Below are positions 26,120 through 34,971 of a stretch of 64,000 nt of DNA, in pieces. Positions within the stretch are counted from its first letter, which is position 1; each line of letters begins with the position of its first letter. Below the pieces are notes generated by a model. That model was given only the letters and a program-made list of their open reading frames with translations, searched no databases and was not told the DNA's origin. Both the position numbers and the translations under genes were made by a program. The DNA comes from an uncultured Sedimentitalea sp. (GTDB taxonomy: Bacteria > Pseudomonadota > Alphaproteobacteria > Rhodobacterales > Rhodobacteraceae): the NCBI GenBank assembly GCA_947504115.1, contig CANNGH010000005.1, forward strand, positions 186,001 to 250,000, read 5' to 3'.

Positions 26120-27109
26120 ATGAAAGCCGTCACCTACCGCGCGTTCGGTCCCGCCGCCGACGTTCTGCAAATCGAGGACATGGATTGCCCCGCTCCGGCA
26201 CCCGGCGAAGTGACGGTCGATCTGCAGTTTTCCGGCGTGAACCCCTCGGACGTCAAGGCGCGCGCCGGGGCGCGGGCCGGTGTCACGGAACTGCCCTATC
26301 CGGCGATCATCCCCCACAGCGACGGCGCGGGCGTGATTTCGGCCATCGGCGAGGGCGTGCCGCGCGACCGTCTGGGCCAGCGGGTCTGGATCTGGAACGG
26401 CCAGTGGCAACGCGCCTTCGGCACCGCCGCGCAACAGATCACCCTGCCCGCCGAACAGGCGGTGGCGCTGCCCGATGACGTGACGATGGAAACGGGCGCG
26501 ATTCTGGGCATTCCCGGTCTCACCGCCTGTCATACCGTGTTCGGGGGCGGCGATGTGGCGGGAAAGACGGTGCTGGTGCAGGGCGGCGCGGGCACGGTCG
26601 GCCATCTGGCGGTGCAACTGGCGCGCTGGGGCGGCGCCCGGGTGATCGCGACGGCACGCGGGGCGGGGCTGGAGCGCGTGCGCGATGCCGGTGCCCATGC
26701 CGCGCTGGATTTCGAGGCGCCGGATCTGGCCGCGCGCATCCTCGCGGCCAATGAGGGCCGCCCGGTGAATCGCATCGTCGAGGTCGAATTCGGCCTGAAC
26801 ATCGCAACCGACACGGCGGTGATCGCCGAGAACGGCCAGATCTGCGCCTATGGATCGGCGCGGCAAATGGAGCCGGTGCTGCCGTTCTATCCGCTGATGT
26901 TCAAGGCGGTGACGCTGGAGATGACGCTGATCTACCTGCTGCCCCCGGCGCCGCGCGCCGCAGCCATCGCGCGGCTGCACGACGCGCTGCAACAGGGCGG
27001 TCTGACCTGCCCCGTCGCGGAAACCTTTGACATGAAGGATTGCGCCGCCGCCCATCGCGCGGTCGAGGACGGCGCCCGCGACGGCGCGATCCTGATGCGC
27101 TGCACCTGA
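26120..27109 (+). CDS. Zinc-free quinone oxidoreductase (MDR family)
   Basis: A 329-residue NADPH-dependent reductase of the medium-chain dehydrogenase family. The GroES-like N-terminal half contains SGVNPSDVKARAGARAG and PHSDGAGVISAIGEGV, and the Rossmann half VQGGAGTVGHLAVQLARWGGARVIAT. The structural and catalytic cysteines of the zinc alcohol dehydrogenases are absent. AGGAG lies seven bases before the ATG. The natural quinone or enone is unknown. It is followed, 70 bases away, by the MscS gene but the two are unrelated in function. Confidence 0.87.
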   Translation: MKAVTYRAFGPAADVLQIEDMDCPAPAPGEVTVDLQFSGVNPSDVKARAGARAGVTELPYPAIIPHSDGAGVISAIGEGVPRDRLGQRVWIWNGQWQRAFGTAAQQITLPAEQAVALPDDVTMETGAILGIPGLTACHTVFGGGDVAGKTVLVQGGAGTVGHLAVQLARWGGARVIATARGAGLERVRDAGAHAALDFEAPDLAARILAANEGRPVNRIVEVEFGLNIATDTAVIAENGQICAYGSARQMEPVLPFYPLMFKAVTLEMTLIYLLPPAPRAAAIARLHDALQQGGLTCPVAETFDMKDCAAAHRAVEDGARDGAILMRCT

Positions 27110-27179
27110 CGCTTTCGCCTTGCCGGAACCGGTGCATGCCCTATCCTTGCCCGGTTCTTTCCTGTCCAAGGCCCGCCGC

Positions 27180-28526
27180 ATGCGCTTTCTCCTGACCTGC
27201 CTGTTCCTGCTCGCCGCCCTTCCGCTGGCCGCACAGCAGCAACAGCAGCCGCCGAAACCGTCGGATCAGCCCACCGGCACGATCTCGGTGAACGAGAGCA
27301 CGGCGCAGGACAACGCCATCGCCCGCCGCCTGCGCGCGATCCTTGGCGAACTGGAGGGATACGAGAACATCTCGGTTTCCGTGAGCCAGGGCATCGTGAC
27401 CTTTCGCGGCAGCACGCTCGACGCCGCGTCGGCCCAGCGCCTGAACGAACTGGCCGCGCGGGTCGAAGGGGTGGTCGCCATCCGCAACGAGGCCGCGGAA
27501 ACCGCCGATCTGGCCAAACGGCTGAACCCCGCGGTGCAGCGCTTCCGCACGCGGCTGATGCAATTCGTCGCGTTCGTGCCGCTCATGCTGGTGTCGGTGG
27601 CGGTTTTCGCGGTGGTCTTCCTGCTTGGCCTGTGGGTCGCGCGGTGGCAGCAACCCTGGGAACGGCTGGCCCCCAATGCGTTCATCGCCGACATCTATCG
27701 CCAGATCCTGCGGCTGGCCTTTGCGCTGGCGGGGCTGGTAATCGCCTTGGATATCCTGGGGGCAACGGCGCTTTTGTCCACGATCCTGGGTGCGGCAGGC
27801 ATCGTCGGGCTGGCCATCGGCTTTGCGGTCCGCGACACGGTCGAGAACTTCATCGCCTCGATCCTGCTGTCGGTGCGCCAGCCGTTCAGCCCCAACGATA
27901 CCGTCGAGATCGAGGGCGACACCGGCAAGGTGATCCGCCTGACCAGCCGCGCCACCATCCTGCTGAGCCTTGACGGCAACCACATCCGCATCCCCAACGC
28001 CATCGTCTACAAGGCGCGGATCGTGAACTATTCCCGCAACGAGACGCGCCGGTTCACCTTCGCTCTGGGCGTGGCGCCCGACACCGATCTTGCCCGCGCC
28101 CGCAAGATCGCGACGGATACGCTGATCGCGCTGCCGTTCATACTGGACCGGCCCGCGCCCGCCGTTTGGGTCGAGGATGTGGGCGACAGCACCGTCACCC
28201 TGCGCATCGCCGGGTGGATCGCGCAGACCCACGCGGAAATCAATCTCGCCCGCGGCGAAACCATCCGGCTGATGATCCGCGCCTTCGACGCCGCGGCGAT
28301 CGAGATGCCCGAACCCACCTATCGCTTTGCCCAACTTGCGGATATGCCGCCCGGCGCAGGCACGCCCGGCGAAACCGGGGCGCATATGCCCGCGCCACCG
28401 ACGCAATCCGAAGAAATCCAGGACGTCACCGCGACGTCCGACCGCGACCTGGAAGACATCGCGACCGAGGAACGCGAATCGGGCGAGACCGAAGACCTTC
28501 TGAACCACGCCGCGCCCAAGGAATGA
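27180..28526 (+). CDS. MscS-family mechanosensitive channel with BON domain
   Basis: A pressure-relief or osmotic channel in the inner membrane. The 448-residue protein has a cleaved signal (LTCLFLLAALPLAAQ) followed by a glutamine-rich linker, a BON-like domain (about 45-110, AIARRLRAILGELEGYENISVSVSQGIVTFRGS), two or three membrane segments (about 125-150, 180-215), and the MscS pore helix LGAAGIVGLAIGFAVRDTVENFIASILLSVRQPF. The beta domain SLDGNHIRIPNAIVYKARIVNY is typical. The C-terminal acidic tail ends in many E/D and S/T. The ATG at 27180 starts the signal peptide; a longer frame from 27120 overlaps no support. Monocistronic. Confidence 0.9.
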   Translation: MRFLLTCLFLLAALPLAAQQQQQPPKPSDQPTGTISVNESTAQDNAIARRLRAILGELEGYENISVSVSQGIVTFRGSTLDAASAQRLNELAARVEGVVAIRNEAAETADLAKRLNPAVQRFRTRLMQFVAFVPLMLVSVAVFAVVFLLGLWVARWQQPWERLAPNAFIADIYRQILRLAFALAGLVIALDILGATALLSTILGAAGIVGLAIGFAVRDTVENFIASILLSVRQPFSPNDTVEIEGDTGKVIRLTSRATILLSLDGNHIRIPNAIVYKARIVNYSRNETRRFTFALGVAPDTDLARARKIATDTLIALPFILDRPAPAVWVEDVGDSTVTLRIAGWIAQTHAEINLARGETIRLMIRAFDAAAIEMPEPTYRFAQLADMPPGAGTPGETGAHMPAPPTQSEEIQDVTATSDRDLEDIATEERESGETEDLLNHAAPKE

Positions 28527-28587
28527 CGGTGCGCGAGGGTTGATGCGCGCCGCAAAACCCTGAATACTGATCCGGGGGAGGGATCGG

Positions 28588-29520
28588 ATGAAGGCGCTGA
28601 GCAGGATCAATCGCGACGAGATTCCGGTCGAGGTGATGCGGCGCGATATCCATGCGATCTGCGGTGCCTTCGAGATCGAACCCGCGGGAGGGTCGGGCAC
28701 CGTTCACGGCCTTGCCACCAAACGCACGCTCGGCCCGTTTGAAGCCGCCTTCGTCTCGCTGGACGCCCTTTCGGCGGAGCGCGGCCCGACCTGCATCCGG
28801 CGCGATCCGGGCGAGCATTATTTCATGCTGGTCCAGGATCACGGCCAATGCGTCGTTCATCAAAACGGCACGGCCACCCTGCTGAAACCGGGCGACATGT
28901 TCGTCGTCGATGCCACCCGTCCGTCGAAATTCGTTTATGACGGGCAACCGGCGCATCAGATCTCGATCCATCTGCCCCGGGCCGAGATGCTGGGGCGGTT
29001 CGGCACCACCTGCGAGCGCGGCTGCGCCATCGACCGCGACGATCCGCTATGGGTCGCGTTGCGGGCGGTGCTGGTCAAGATGCTGCACAGCCCGCCCGAG
29101 AACCGCCTGCCGCTGGGCGAGGCATTCTACGGTATCCTCGGCGCCTGTTTCCACGGCCGCGCGCGACAGGCCGAGGATGCCTCGGCGCAGCTTCTGCCGC
29201 GCGCGCTGAAACTGATCGCGCAGGACTACCGCGACCCCGATTTCGGCCCCGCGCAGCTTGCCGCACGGCTCGGGGTATCGCTGCGCACGCTGCAGCGGCA
29301 TTTCGCGCCGCTGTCGGAAACGCCGGGGCAGCGGTTGCTGAAGACGCGGCTGGCGCAGGCGCATGACGAGCTGGCGGCGCTGGGTCCGGGGCAGTCGGTG
29401 GCGGCGGTGATCTACGATTGCGGGTTCAACGACCTGTCGCATTTCTACCGCGCCTTCCGCAGCCGTTACGGCGTGGCACCGGGCAAGATCACGCCGGGCC
29501 GTGGCGCGTCCGTCCAATAG
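28588..29520 (+). CDS. AraC-family regulator (FeaR-like architecture)
   Basis: The 310-residue protein has an AraC-binding-2-like N-terminal part (RRDIHAICGAFEIEPAGG, GEHYFMLVQDHGQCVVHQNGTATLLKPGDMFVVDATRPSKF) and a C-terminal double HTH (PAQLAARLGVSLRTLQRHFAPL and VAAVIYDCGFNDLSHFYRAFRSRYGVAPGKI). GGAGG precedes the ATG. It is followed by an aldehyde dehydrogenase and a copper amine oxidase on the same strand, a gene set like E. coli feaR with feaB and tynA, so activation by an aldehyde or amine is the likely role. The inducer is unknown. Confidence 0.85.
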   Translation: MKALSRINRDEIPVEVMRRDIHAICGAFEIEPAGGSGTVHGLATKRTLGPFEAAFVSLDALSAERGPTCIRRDPGEHYFMLVQDHGQCVVHQNGTATLLKPGDMFVVDATRPSKFVYDGQPAHQISIHLPRAEMLGRFGTTCERGCAIDRDDPLWVALRAVLVKMLHSPPENRLPLGEAFYGILGACFHGRARQAEDASAQLLPRALKLIAQDYRDPDFGPAQLAARLGVSLRTLQRHFAPLSETPGQRLLKTRLAQAHDELAALGPGQSVAAVIYDCGFNDLSHFYRAFRSRYGVAPGKITPGRGASVQ

Positions 29521-29614
29521 AGCTGTCGCGTTTGCCCAAGATGGCCGTGCGCCGCAGCGGTTAGCGTGACGGTGTGCGCGCCCGACAAGACGGCGCGGCA
29601 CAAGGGAGGACGAC

Positions 29615-31033
29615 ATGACAGACGAGACGCAGAACATCGCGCTGGTGATCGGCGGCGAACGGGTGCAGCCTGACGCCCGGTTCGAGGTGCGCAACCCCGC
29701 GACCGGCGGATTGGCGGGCCATGCGCCCAATGCCGGGCAGGACGAGCTGGACCGCGCCGTCGCGGCGGCTGCCGCCGCGTTCCCCGGCTGGTCGGCGAAG
29801 TCGGACGAGGACCTGCAGGCCGCCTGCATGGCAGTGGCCGACGCGATCGAGGCCAATGCCGAGGAACTGGCGCAGCTTGTCACCGCCGAACAGGGCAAAC
29901 CGCTGGGCGGCGTGGGCTCGCGCTGGGAAATCGGCGGCGCGGTGGCGTGGGCGCGCTACACCGCCGGGCTGTCGCTGCCGATGCAGGTGTTGCAGGACAC
30001 CAACGAGGGTCGGGTCGAGATGTATCGCAAGCCGCTGGGCGTCGTCGGGTCGATCACGCCGTGGAACTTTCCGGTGCTGATCGCGGTCTGGCATATCCTG
30101 CCCGCGCTGCGCACCGGCAACACGGTCGTTTCGAAACCCTCGCCACATACGCCGCTGGCCTCGCTGCGGCTGATCGAACTGATGAACGGTGTGCTGCCGC
30201 CGGGGGTCGTCAACTCGGTCTCGGGCGACGAAACCGGGGTGAATCTGGGCGCGGCGATGTCGTCGCATGAGGGGATCTCCAAGATCGTCTTCACCGGTTC
30301 CTGCGCGACCGGGCAGAAGGTCATGCAAAGCTCGGCCGAGACGATGAAGCGGCTGACGCTGGAGATGGGCGGCAACGATGCCGGCATCGTGCTGCCCGAC
30401 GCCGACCCACAGCAGATCGCCGAGGCGTTGTTCTGGGGCGCGTTCATCAACAACGGCCAGACCTGCGCCGCGATGAAACGTCTTTACGTGCATGACGACA
30501 TTCACGATGCTGTATGCGACGCGCTGGTCGAATTCGCCCGCAAGATTCCCGTCGGCGAAGGCACCGATGAAAACGCGCTGCTGGGACCGGTGCAGAACCG
30601 GATGCAGTTCGACAAGGTCTCGGCACTGGTCGAAAAGGCCAAGACGTCCGGCAAGGTGCTGCTGGGCGGCGAGCCGGGAGAGGGGCAGTTCTATCCGCCG
30701 ACGATCATCGCCGGCATGACCGCCGACGACCCGCTGGTTTACGAGGAACAGTTCGGCCCCGCCCTGCCGATCATCCGCTATCACGACATCGAGGACGCCA
30801 TTGTGCAGGCCAATGCGCTGGATGTGGGGCTGGGCGGCTCGGTGTGGTCGGCGGATGTGGAGCGCGCCAAGGAGGTCGCCAAACGGCTTGAATGCGGCTC
30901 GGTCTGGATCAACAGCCACGGCATGATCCAGCCCAACGCGCCCTTTGGCGGCGTCAAGAAATCCGGCTTCGGCGTGGAATTCGGCGAAGAGGGCCTGAAG
31001 GAATACACCGACATTCAGGTGATATTCGCGTGA
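29615..31033 (+). CDS. Aldehyde dehydrogenase
   Basis: NAD(P)-dependent oxidation of an aldehyde to the acid. The 472-residue protein has GVVGSITPWNFPVLIAVWHILPAL, VFTGSCATGQKVMQSS, catalytic Glu250 in TLEMGGNDAG and Cys284 in NGQTCAAMKRLYV, and the C-terminal EEQFGPALPIIRY. GGGAGGA stands in front of the ATG. The downstream copper amine oxidase would make an aldehyde, and this enzyme would remove it. Closest known pattern is the phenylacetaldehyde/aminoaldehyde class, but the exact substrate is open. Confidence 0.9.
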   Translation: MTDETQNIALVIGGERVQPDARFEVRNPATGGLAGHAPNAGQDELDRAVAAAAAAFPGWSAKSDEDLQAACMAVADAIEANAEELAQLVTAEQGKPLGGVGSRWEIGGAVAWARYTAGLSLPMQVLQDTNEGRVEMYRKPLGVVGSITPWNFPVLIAVWHILPALRTGNTVVSKPSPHTPLASLRLIELMNGVLPPGVVNSVSGDETGVNLGAAMSSHEGISKIVFTGSCATGQKVMQSSAETMKRLTLEMGGNDAGIVLPDADPQQIAEALFWGAFINNGQTCAAMKRLYVHDDIHDAVCDALVEFARKIPVGEGTDENALLGPVQNRMQFDKVSALVEKAKTSGKVLLGGEPGEGQFYPPTIIAGMTADDPLVYEEQFGPALPIIRYHDIEDAIVQANALDVGLGGSVWSADVERAKEVAKRLECGSVWINSHGMIQPNAPFGGVKKSGFGVEFGEEGLKEYTDIQVIFA

Positions 31034-31050
31034 CAACAGGGAGGAATGAC

Positions 31051-33036
31051 ATGACACATGCGAATCTTAGGGGCGGTATCGCCGCGCTCGCGATCGTTGC
31101 GGCCGGGGCCGTCGCGGCGCATCCGCTCGACGGGCTTTCGGGCGAGGAGTACCAGAGCATAAACGAAATCCTGCGCAGCGCGGACATGGCGGATGACGAC
31201 ACGCTGTTCCCGCTGATCGAATTGATCGAGCCGCCCAAGGCCGATGTGCTGGCCTGGAGCGAGGGTGACGACCTGCCCCGCCGCGCCATGGTTCACATGA
31301 GCGCGCCCGAGGGCGACGGATTTGTCGAGACGGTGGTGAACCTGACCAGCGGCGAGGTCGAATCCAGCGATCCGGTCACCGGGCAACCGATGATCCTGTT
31401 CGCCGAATTCGTCAGCGCGATGGAGGCGGCGCTGGCGCATCCGGACATGATCGCCGGGCTGGAATCGCGCGGCCTCAGCCCCGATCAGGTGTTCTGCCTG
31501 CCGCTGACCGCGGGCAATTTCTTTACCGACGAGGACAAGGGCACGCGCCTGATGAAGGTGCCCTGCTACATCACTCCCGAAGGCTCGAACTTCTACGCCA
31601 AGCCGATCGAGGGCATCTATGCGGTGGTCGATCTGCAATCGGGCAAGGCATTGCGGGTGATCGACGACGGCAGCGTTCCGGTACCCGAGGACAGCTGGGG
31701 CTATACGCAGGGCGAAATCGCCGAACGCACCGAGCTGCGCGAGAAAATGAACCCCGCGATCCTCACGCAGGAGGGCGGGCCGAACTATACCTACGAGGAC
31801 GGCGCGCTGGAATGGGACATGTGGCGCATGCGCCTGCGCGTGGACAAGCGCCCCGGTCCGGTGCTGTCCCAGATCGACGTGCGCGACGGCGACGAATGGC
31901 GGTCGCTGCTGTATCAGGCGCATCTGTCCGAGGTCTTCGTGCCCTATATGGACCCCAGCGAGGGACTGTATTGGCGCACCTACATGGACAGCGGCGAATA
32001 CGGCTTTGGCTTGTTCCTGACGCCGCTGGTCGCCGGGATCGACTGCCCGCGCCATGCCACGTTCCTGCCCGCGATGATCGCCGACGATCAGGGCAATCCG
32101 CTGGAAATCCCCGATGCGATCTGCATTTTCGAACGCGATATCGGCGATCCGGCCTGGCGGCATTTCGAGGTGTTCGCCCAATCGCCCGAGCAATACGTCC
32201 CCGCCGAGGGACGACCCGCCACCGAACTGGTGGTGCGCACCGCATCCGAGGTCGGCAATTACGATTACCTGATCGACTACCGGTTCATGCAGAACGGACA
32301 GATGGAGATCAAGATCGGCGCGACCGGGCTGGACGGGGTCAAGGGCGCGGCCTCGACCTCGATGGATGACGAGACCGCCGAGGCGGACACCGAATACGGC
32401 ACGCTGATCGCGCCCAATCTGGTGGCGGCCAACCACGACCACTACTTCAACTTCCGACTGGATTTCGATGTTGACCAACCGAAGAACCGGTTCATGACCA
32501 TGGACATCGTCCCCGCCGAAATCGCCGAGGACAGCCCGCGCCGGTCGCTGTGGAAGGTCGAGCACAAGGTGCCGAAATCCGAACTGGAGGCGCGCTATCA
32601 GATCAGCTCGTTCGAGCCGCGCTATTTCATGCTGCAGAACCCCGACCGCAAGGGAAAGCTGGGCCATAATCCGGGCTACATGATCCATCACGGCAGCGTC
32701 GCCTATGGGCCGTTCGACTTCGAGAACGACCCGCCGATGAAGCGCAACGCCTATATCGAATATTCGGTCTGGAACACGGTCCATGATCCGGACGAACGTT
32801 ATGCCGGCGGCAAGTTCGCGCTGCAAAGCGACGGGTCCGACACGCTGGCAGAATGGGTCAAGCGCGACGCCAGCCTTGAAGACGCGGATATCGTGACCTG
32901 GTTCACCGCCGGTTTCCATCACATCCCGCGGATCGAGGATTGGCCGGTCATGTCAACGGAGTGGAAGACGGTGCACATCATGCCGCATAATTTCTATTCG
33001 ATGAACCCCGCCATCACCATTCCGCACCCGGACTGA
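31051..33036 (+). CDS. Copper amine oxidase (primary-amine oxidase)
   Basis: The enzyme oxidises a primary amine to aldehyde, ammonia and hydrogen peroxide. The 661-residue protein has a signal peptide (IAALAIVAAGAVAA), so it is periplasmic. Tyr404 in GNYDYLID is the topaquinone precursor; copper ligands are His462, His464 (NHDHYF) and His624 (FHHIPRIEDWP), and the catalytic base is Asp313 in YMDSGEYGFG. AGGGAGG lies six bases upstream of the ATG. The 17-base gap to the aldehyde dehydrogenase supports an operon with the AraC regulator. All key residues are intact. Substrate unproven. Confidence 0.93.
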   Translation: MTHANLRGGIAALAIVAAGAVAAHPLDGLSGEEYQSINEILRSADMADDDTLFPLIELIEPPKADVLAWSEGDDLPRRAMVHMSAPEGDGFVETVVNLTSGEVESSDPVTGQPMILFAEFVSAMEAALAHPDMIAGLESRGLSPDQVFCLPLTAGNFFTDEDKGTRLMKVPCYITPEGSNFYAKPIEGIYAVVDLQSGKALRVIDDGSVPVPEDSWGYTQGEIAERTELREKMNPAILTQEGGPNYTYEDGALEWDMWRMRLRVDKRPGPVLSQIDVRDGDEWRSLLYQAHLSEVFVPYMDPSEGLYWRTYMDSGEYGFGLFLTPLVAGIDCPRHATFLPAMIADDQGNPLEIPDAICIFERDIGDPAWRHFEVFAQSPEQYVPAEGRPATELVVRTASEVGNYDYLIDYRFMQNGQMEIKIGATGLDGVKGAASTSMDDETAEADTEYGTLIAPNLVAANHDHYFNFRLDFDVDQPKNRFMTMDIVPAEIAEDSPRRSLWKVEHKVPKSELEARYQISSFEPRYFMLQNPDRKGKLGHNPGYMIHHGSVAYGPFDFENDPPMKRNAYIEYSVWNTVHDPDERYAGGKFALQSDGSDTLAEWVKRDASLEDADIVTWFTAGFHHIPRIEDWPVMSTEWKTVHIMPHNFYSMNPAITIPHPD

Positions 33037-33046
33037 TCCCCTCGGC

Positions 33047-33074
33047 CACCCCCGCGCTTGTCGTCGCGGGGGTG
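33047..33074. terminator. Bidirectional hairpin between amine oxidase and GMC genes
   Basis: A perfect 10-bp stem, CACCCCCGCG / CGCGGGGGTG, with an eight-base loop. It lies between two convergent genes. The T-tract is short on either side, so termination efficiency is uncertain. Confidence 0.65.
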
Positions 33075-33094
33075 TTGCGCGTCGGGACGCGGCC

Positions 33095-34663
33095 TCAAGT
33101 CGGCGCGGTCATGCGGTCGGCGACACGCAGGGCGTTGGCGGCGATGGCCAGGCTGGGATTGACGCCCATCGAGGTCGGCATGAAGGACGCATCCACCACC
33201 CAGAGATTGCGCATGCCGTGCACGCGGCACTCCGGGTCCAGAACGCTGGTCGAAGGATCCGACCCCATGCGCAGCGTTCCACAGGGATGACCCAGATTGG
33301 GCTCGGGATCGTAGCTCAGAAACAGGCTCCGCTGGTCCTTGAGCGCGCCGCGAATCAGACGGCGAAAGTTTTGGCGGCGCTGAAGAAGTTCGGGCATGAA
33401 CCGATAATCAATCACGATGCCGCCTGACCGGGCGGGATCCGGCGATACGCGGTTTTCCGGATAGGGCAGATCTTCGAGCAGGCCGACAAACACCTTGGCC
33501 TGCCCCAACATCCGTGCGGCGACAATCGCCGGCAGGCGCGCCAGATGATACGATCCCGGCAAGCCGCGCCAACGGGAGCGGGCAAGGCGCGTGCGCAGAT
33601 AATGCAGGATCTCGCCCTGCCCGACATTCAGCCCCATGGATTGCACCATGCCGAACCTTTGGCCTTGCGCGAAATACAGATCTCGAAAGCCGATCGATTT
33701 CGCGGTTTCCACAAAGGCTTCGCCACGTTTCGGCCAAAGGGCGAAAATCTCGTTGAAATGAAACATCAGGTTCCGCCCGACCAGACCGTTGCCGTTGCCA
33801 CACCCCTGCGGCCAATGCTCGGCGCGCGAGGTCAGCAGCAACCGAGGTGAGGACAGCGCCCCGGCGGCCAGAACCACGCGATCCGCAGAAAATGACAGGT
33901 TTTCACCGCCCCGGCGGGCAAGGATACGCGTGACGCGGCCGGGGCCGCCGATCAGTTCGGTCACCTCGCAACAGTCCACAAGCGCCGCACGACCGGTCTT
34001 CAGCGCCGGCTCCACCCCGGCCGAGCGCGCGTCCATCTTGCAGTCGCGCGGACATTTGCGGCCAAAGCAAAGCCCGCAACCATCGAGATGACGCAAGGCG
34101 GAATGAAGCCGATAGGGGTGCAAGCCGACGGCGCGCATCCGGGCCATCATCCGGGCATCGCCCGGTAAGATGGGCAATGCAGCGTCCAGGTGTAAAGCGG
34201 GATAGGCGGAGAGCGGGTCGTCCTCGCCGCGGACATGATAGAGTGTCTCGGCTTCGTCATAATAGGGGCGCATTTCCGCATGGCTGACCGGCCAGCCGCC
34301 CGTCGGGTGCGGACGATCCGGGCTGTCGTCAAGGTCGTGCGGCTCGGGACGTTCAAGCGTCGCGGCATAGAAAACCGACGATCCGCCGACCCCGGCGCCG
34401 ATGGGAATGTAAGGCCGGGTTTCCCGCCCGTTGATCCGTGCGCAGACCGGATCGGGCCAGCATCCGCACAATGCGCGCGCCACCGGATCGGTAAGCGTAT
34501 CGCGGTTCAATCCGTTTTCCTCGGATCGATTGCCGGAACATCCCTTCTCCAGAAAAAGCACGTATAGCCCTTTCTCGGCCAGCCGGCGGCCGATGGTTCC
34601 GCCGCCGATCCCGGTTCCGATCACGATAACGTCCCAATGACGGTCGTGCAGCTCGCTGCTCAT
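33095..34663 (-). CDS. GMC-family FAD oxidoreductase
   Basis: The 522-residue protein is a glucose-methanol-choline type flavoenzyme. WDVIVIGTGIGGGTIGRRLAEKG is the FAD loop, IPIGAGVGGSSVFYAATLERPE follows, SADRVVLAAGALSSPRLLL is the second FAD contact, and the C-terminal GHPCGTLRMGSDPSTSVLDPECRVHG and LWVVDASFMPTSMGVNPSLAIAANA hold the catalytic histidine and asparagine. A cysteine-rich stretch CGLCFGRKCPRDCKMDARS recalls the cluster-like insertion seen in cholesterol/alcohol-oxidase GMC relatives. ATG at 34663 matches the family start; an earlier ATG at 34792 has a plausible GAGG upstream and would add 43 unrelated residues. Divergent from ugpB. Substrate unknown. Confidence 0.85.
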   Translation of the reverse strand: MSSELHDRHWDVIVIGTGIGGGTIGRRLAEKGLYVLFLEKGCSGNRSEENGLNRDTLTDPVARALCGCWPDPVCARINGRETRPYIPIGAGVGGSSVFYAATLERPEPHDLDDSPDRPHPTGGWPVSHAEMRPYYDEAETLYHVRGEDDPLSAYPALHLDAALPILPGDARMMARMRAVGLHPYRLHSALRHLDGCGLCFGRKCPRDCKMDARSAGVEPALKTGRAALVDCCEVTELIGGPGRVTRILARRGGENLSFSADRVVLAAGALSSPRLLLTSRAEHWPQGCGNGNGLVGRNLMFHFNEIFALWPKRGEAFVETAKSIGFRDLYFAQGQRFGMVQSMGLNVGQGEILHYLRTRLARSRWRGLPGSYHLARLPAIVAARMLGQAKVFVGLLEDLPYPENRVSPDPARSGGIVIDYRFMPELLQRRQNFRRLIRGALKDQRSLFLSYDPEPNLGHPCGTLRMGSDPSTSVLDPECRVHGMRNLWVVDASFMPTSMGVNPSLAIAANALRVADRMTAPT

Positions 34664-34971
34664 CTGTGTCCGCGCGTTTCTGGCTGACGAGGAATCGCCG
34701 GAAGAGTGCGCAGCCCGACGATCATCGGATGATACACCATCAGCCACCCCTGGCGCGCATCCTGTAAAGTGCTGTCTTAAATGCATCTTCATTTCTTATG
34801 CCTCGCGCGCGCGAAAACAAGCTTTTTCTGAACACGGCATACCGACCTGATCCAGCTTTTGCCGGGACACGCGCCGCAAATGCCGGGATCGCCCGCCAAG
34901 TTATTGCCATTCCGAAGCAATTCCCGATATGCTGCCGTCAAACCACAAACGATACCGGGAGGAACATCACC
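34664..34971. other. Divergent intergenic region between GMC oxidoreductase and ugpB, 308 bases
   Basis: It must carry promoters for both genes. TTGCCA at 34904-34909 and GATATG at 34926-34931 (16-base spacer) are a weak plus-strand pair about 40 bases before the ugpB start. A short direct TTGC...GCAA repeat surrounds it. A 43-codon in-frame extension of the GMC gene covers its left part. No other feature is seen. Confidence 0.45.
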
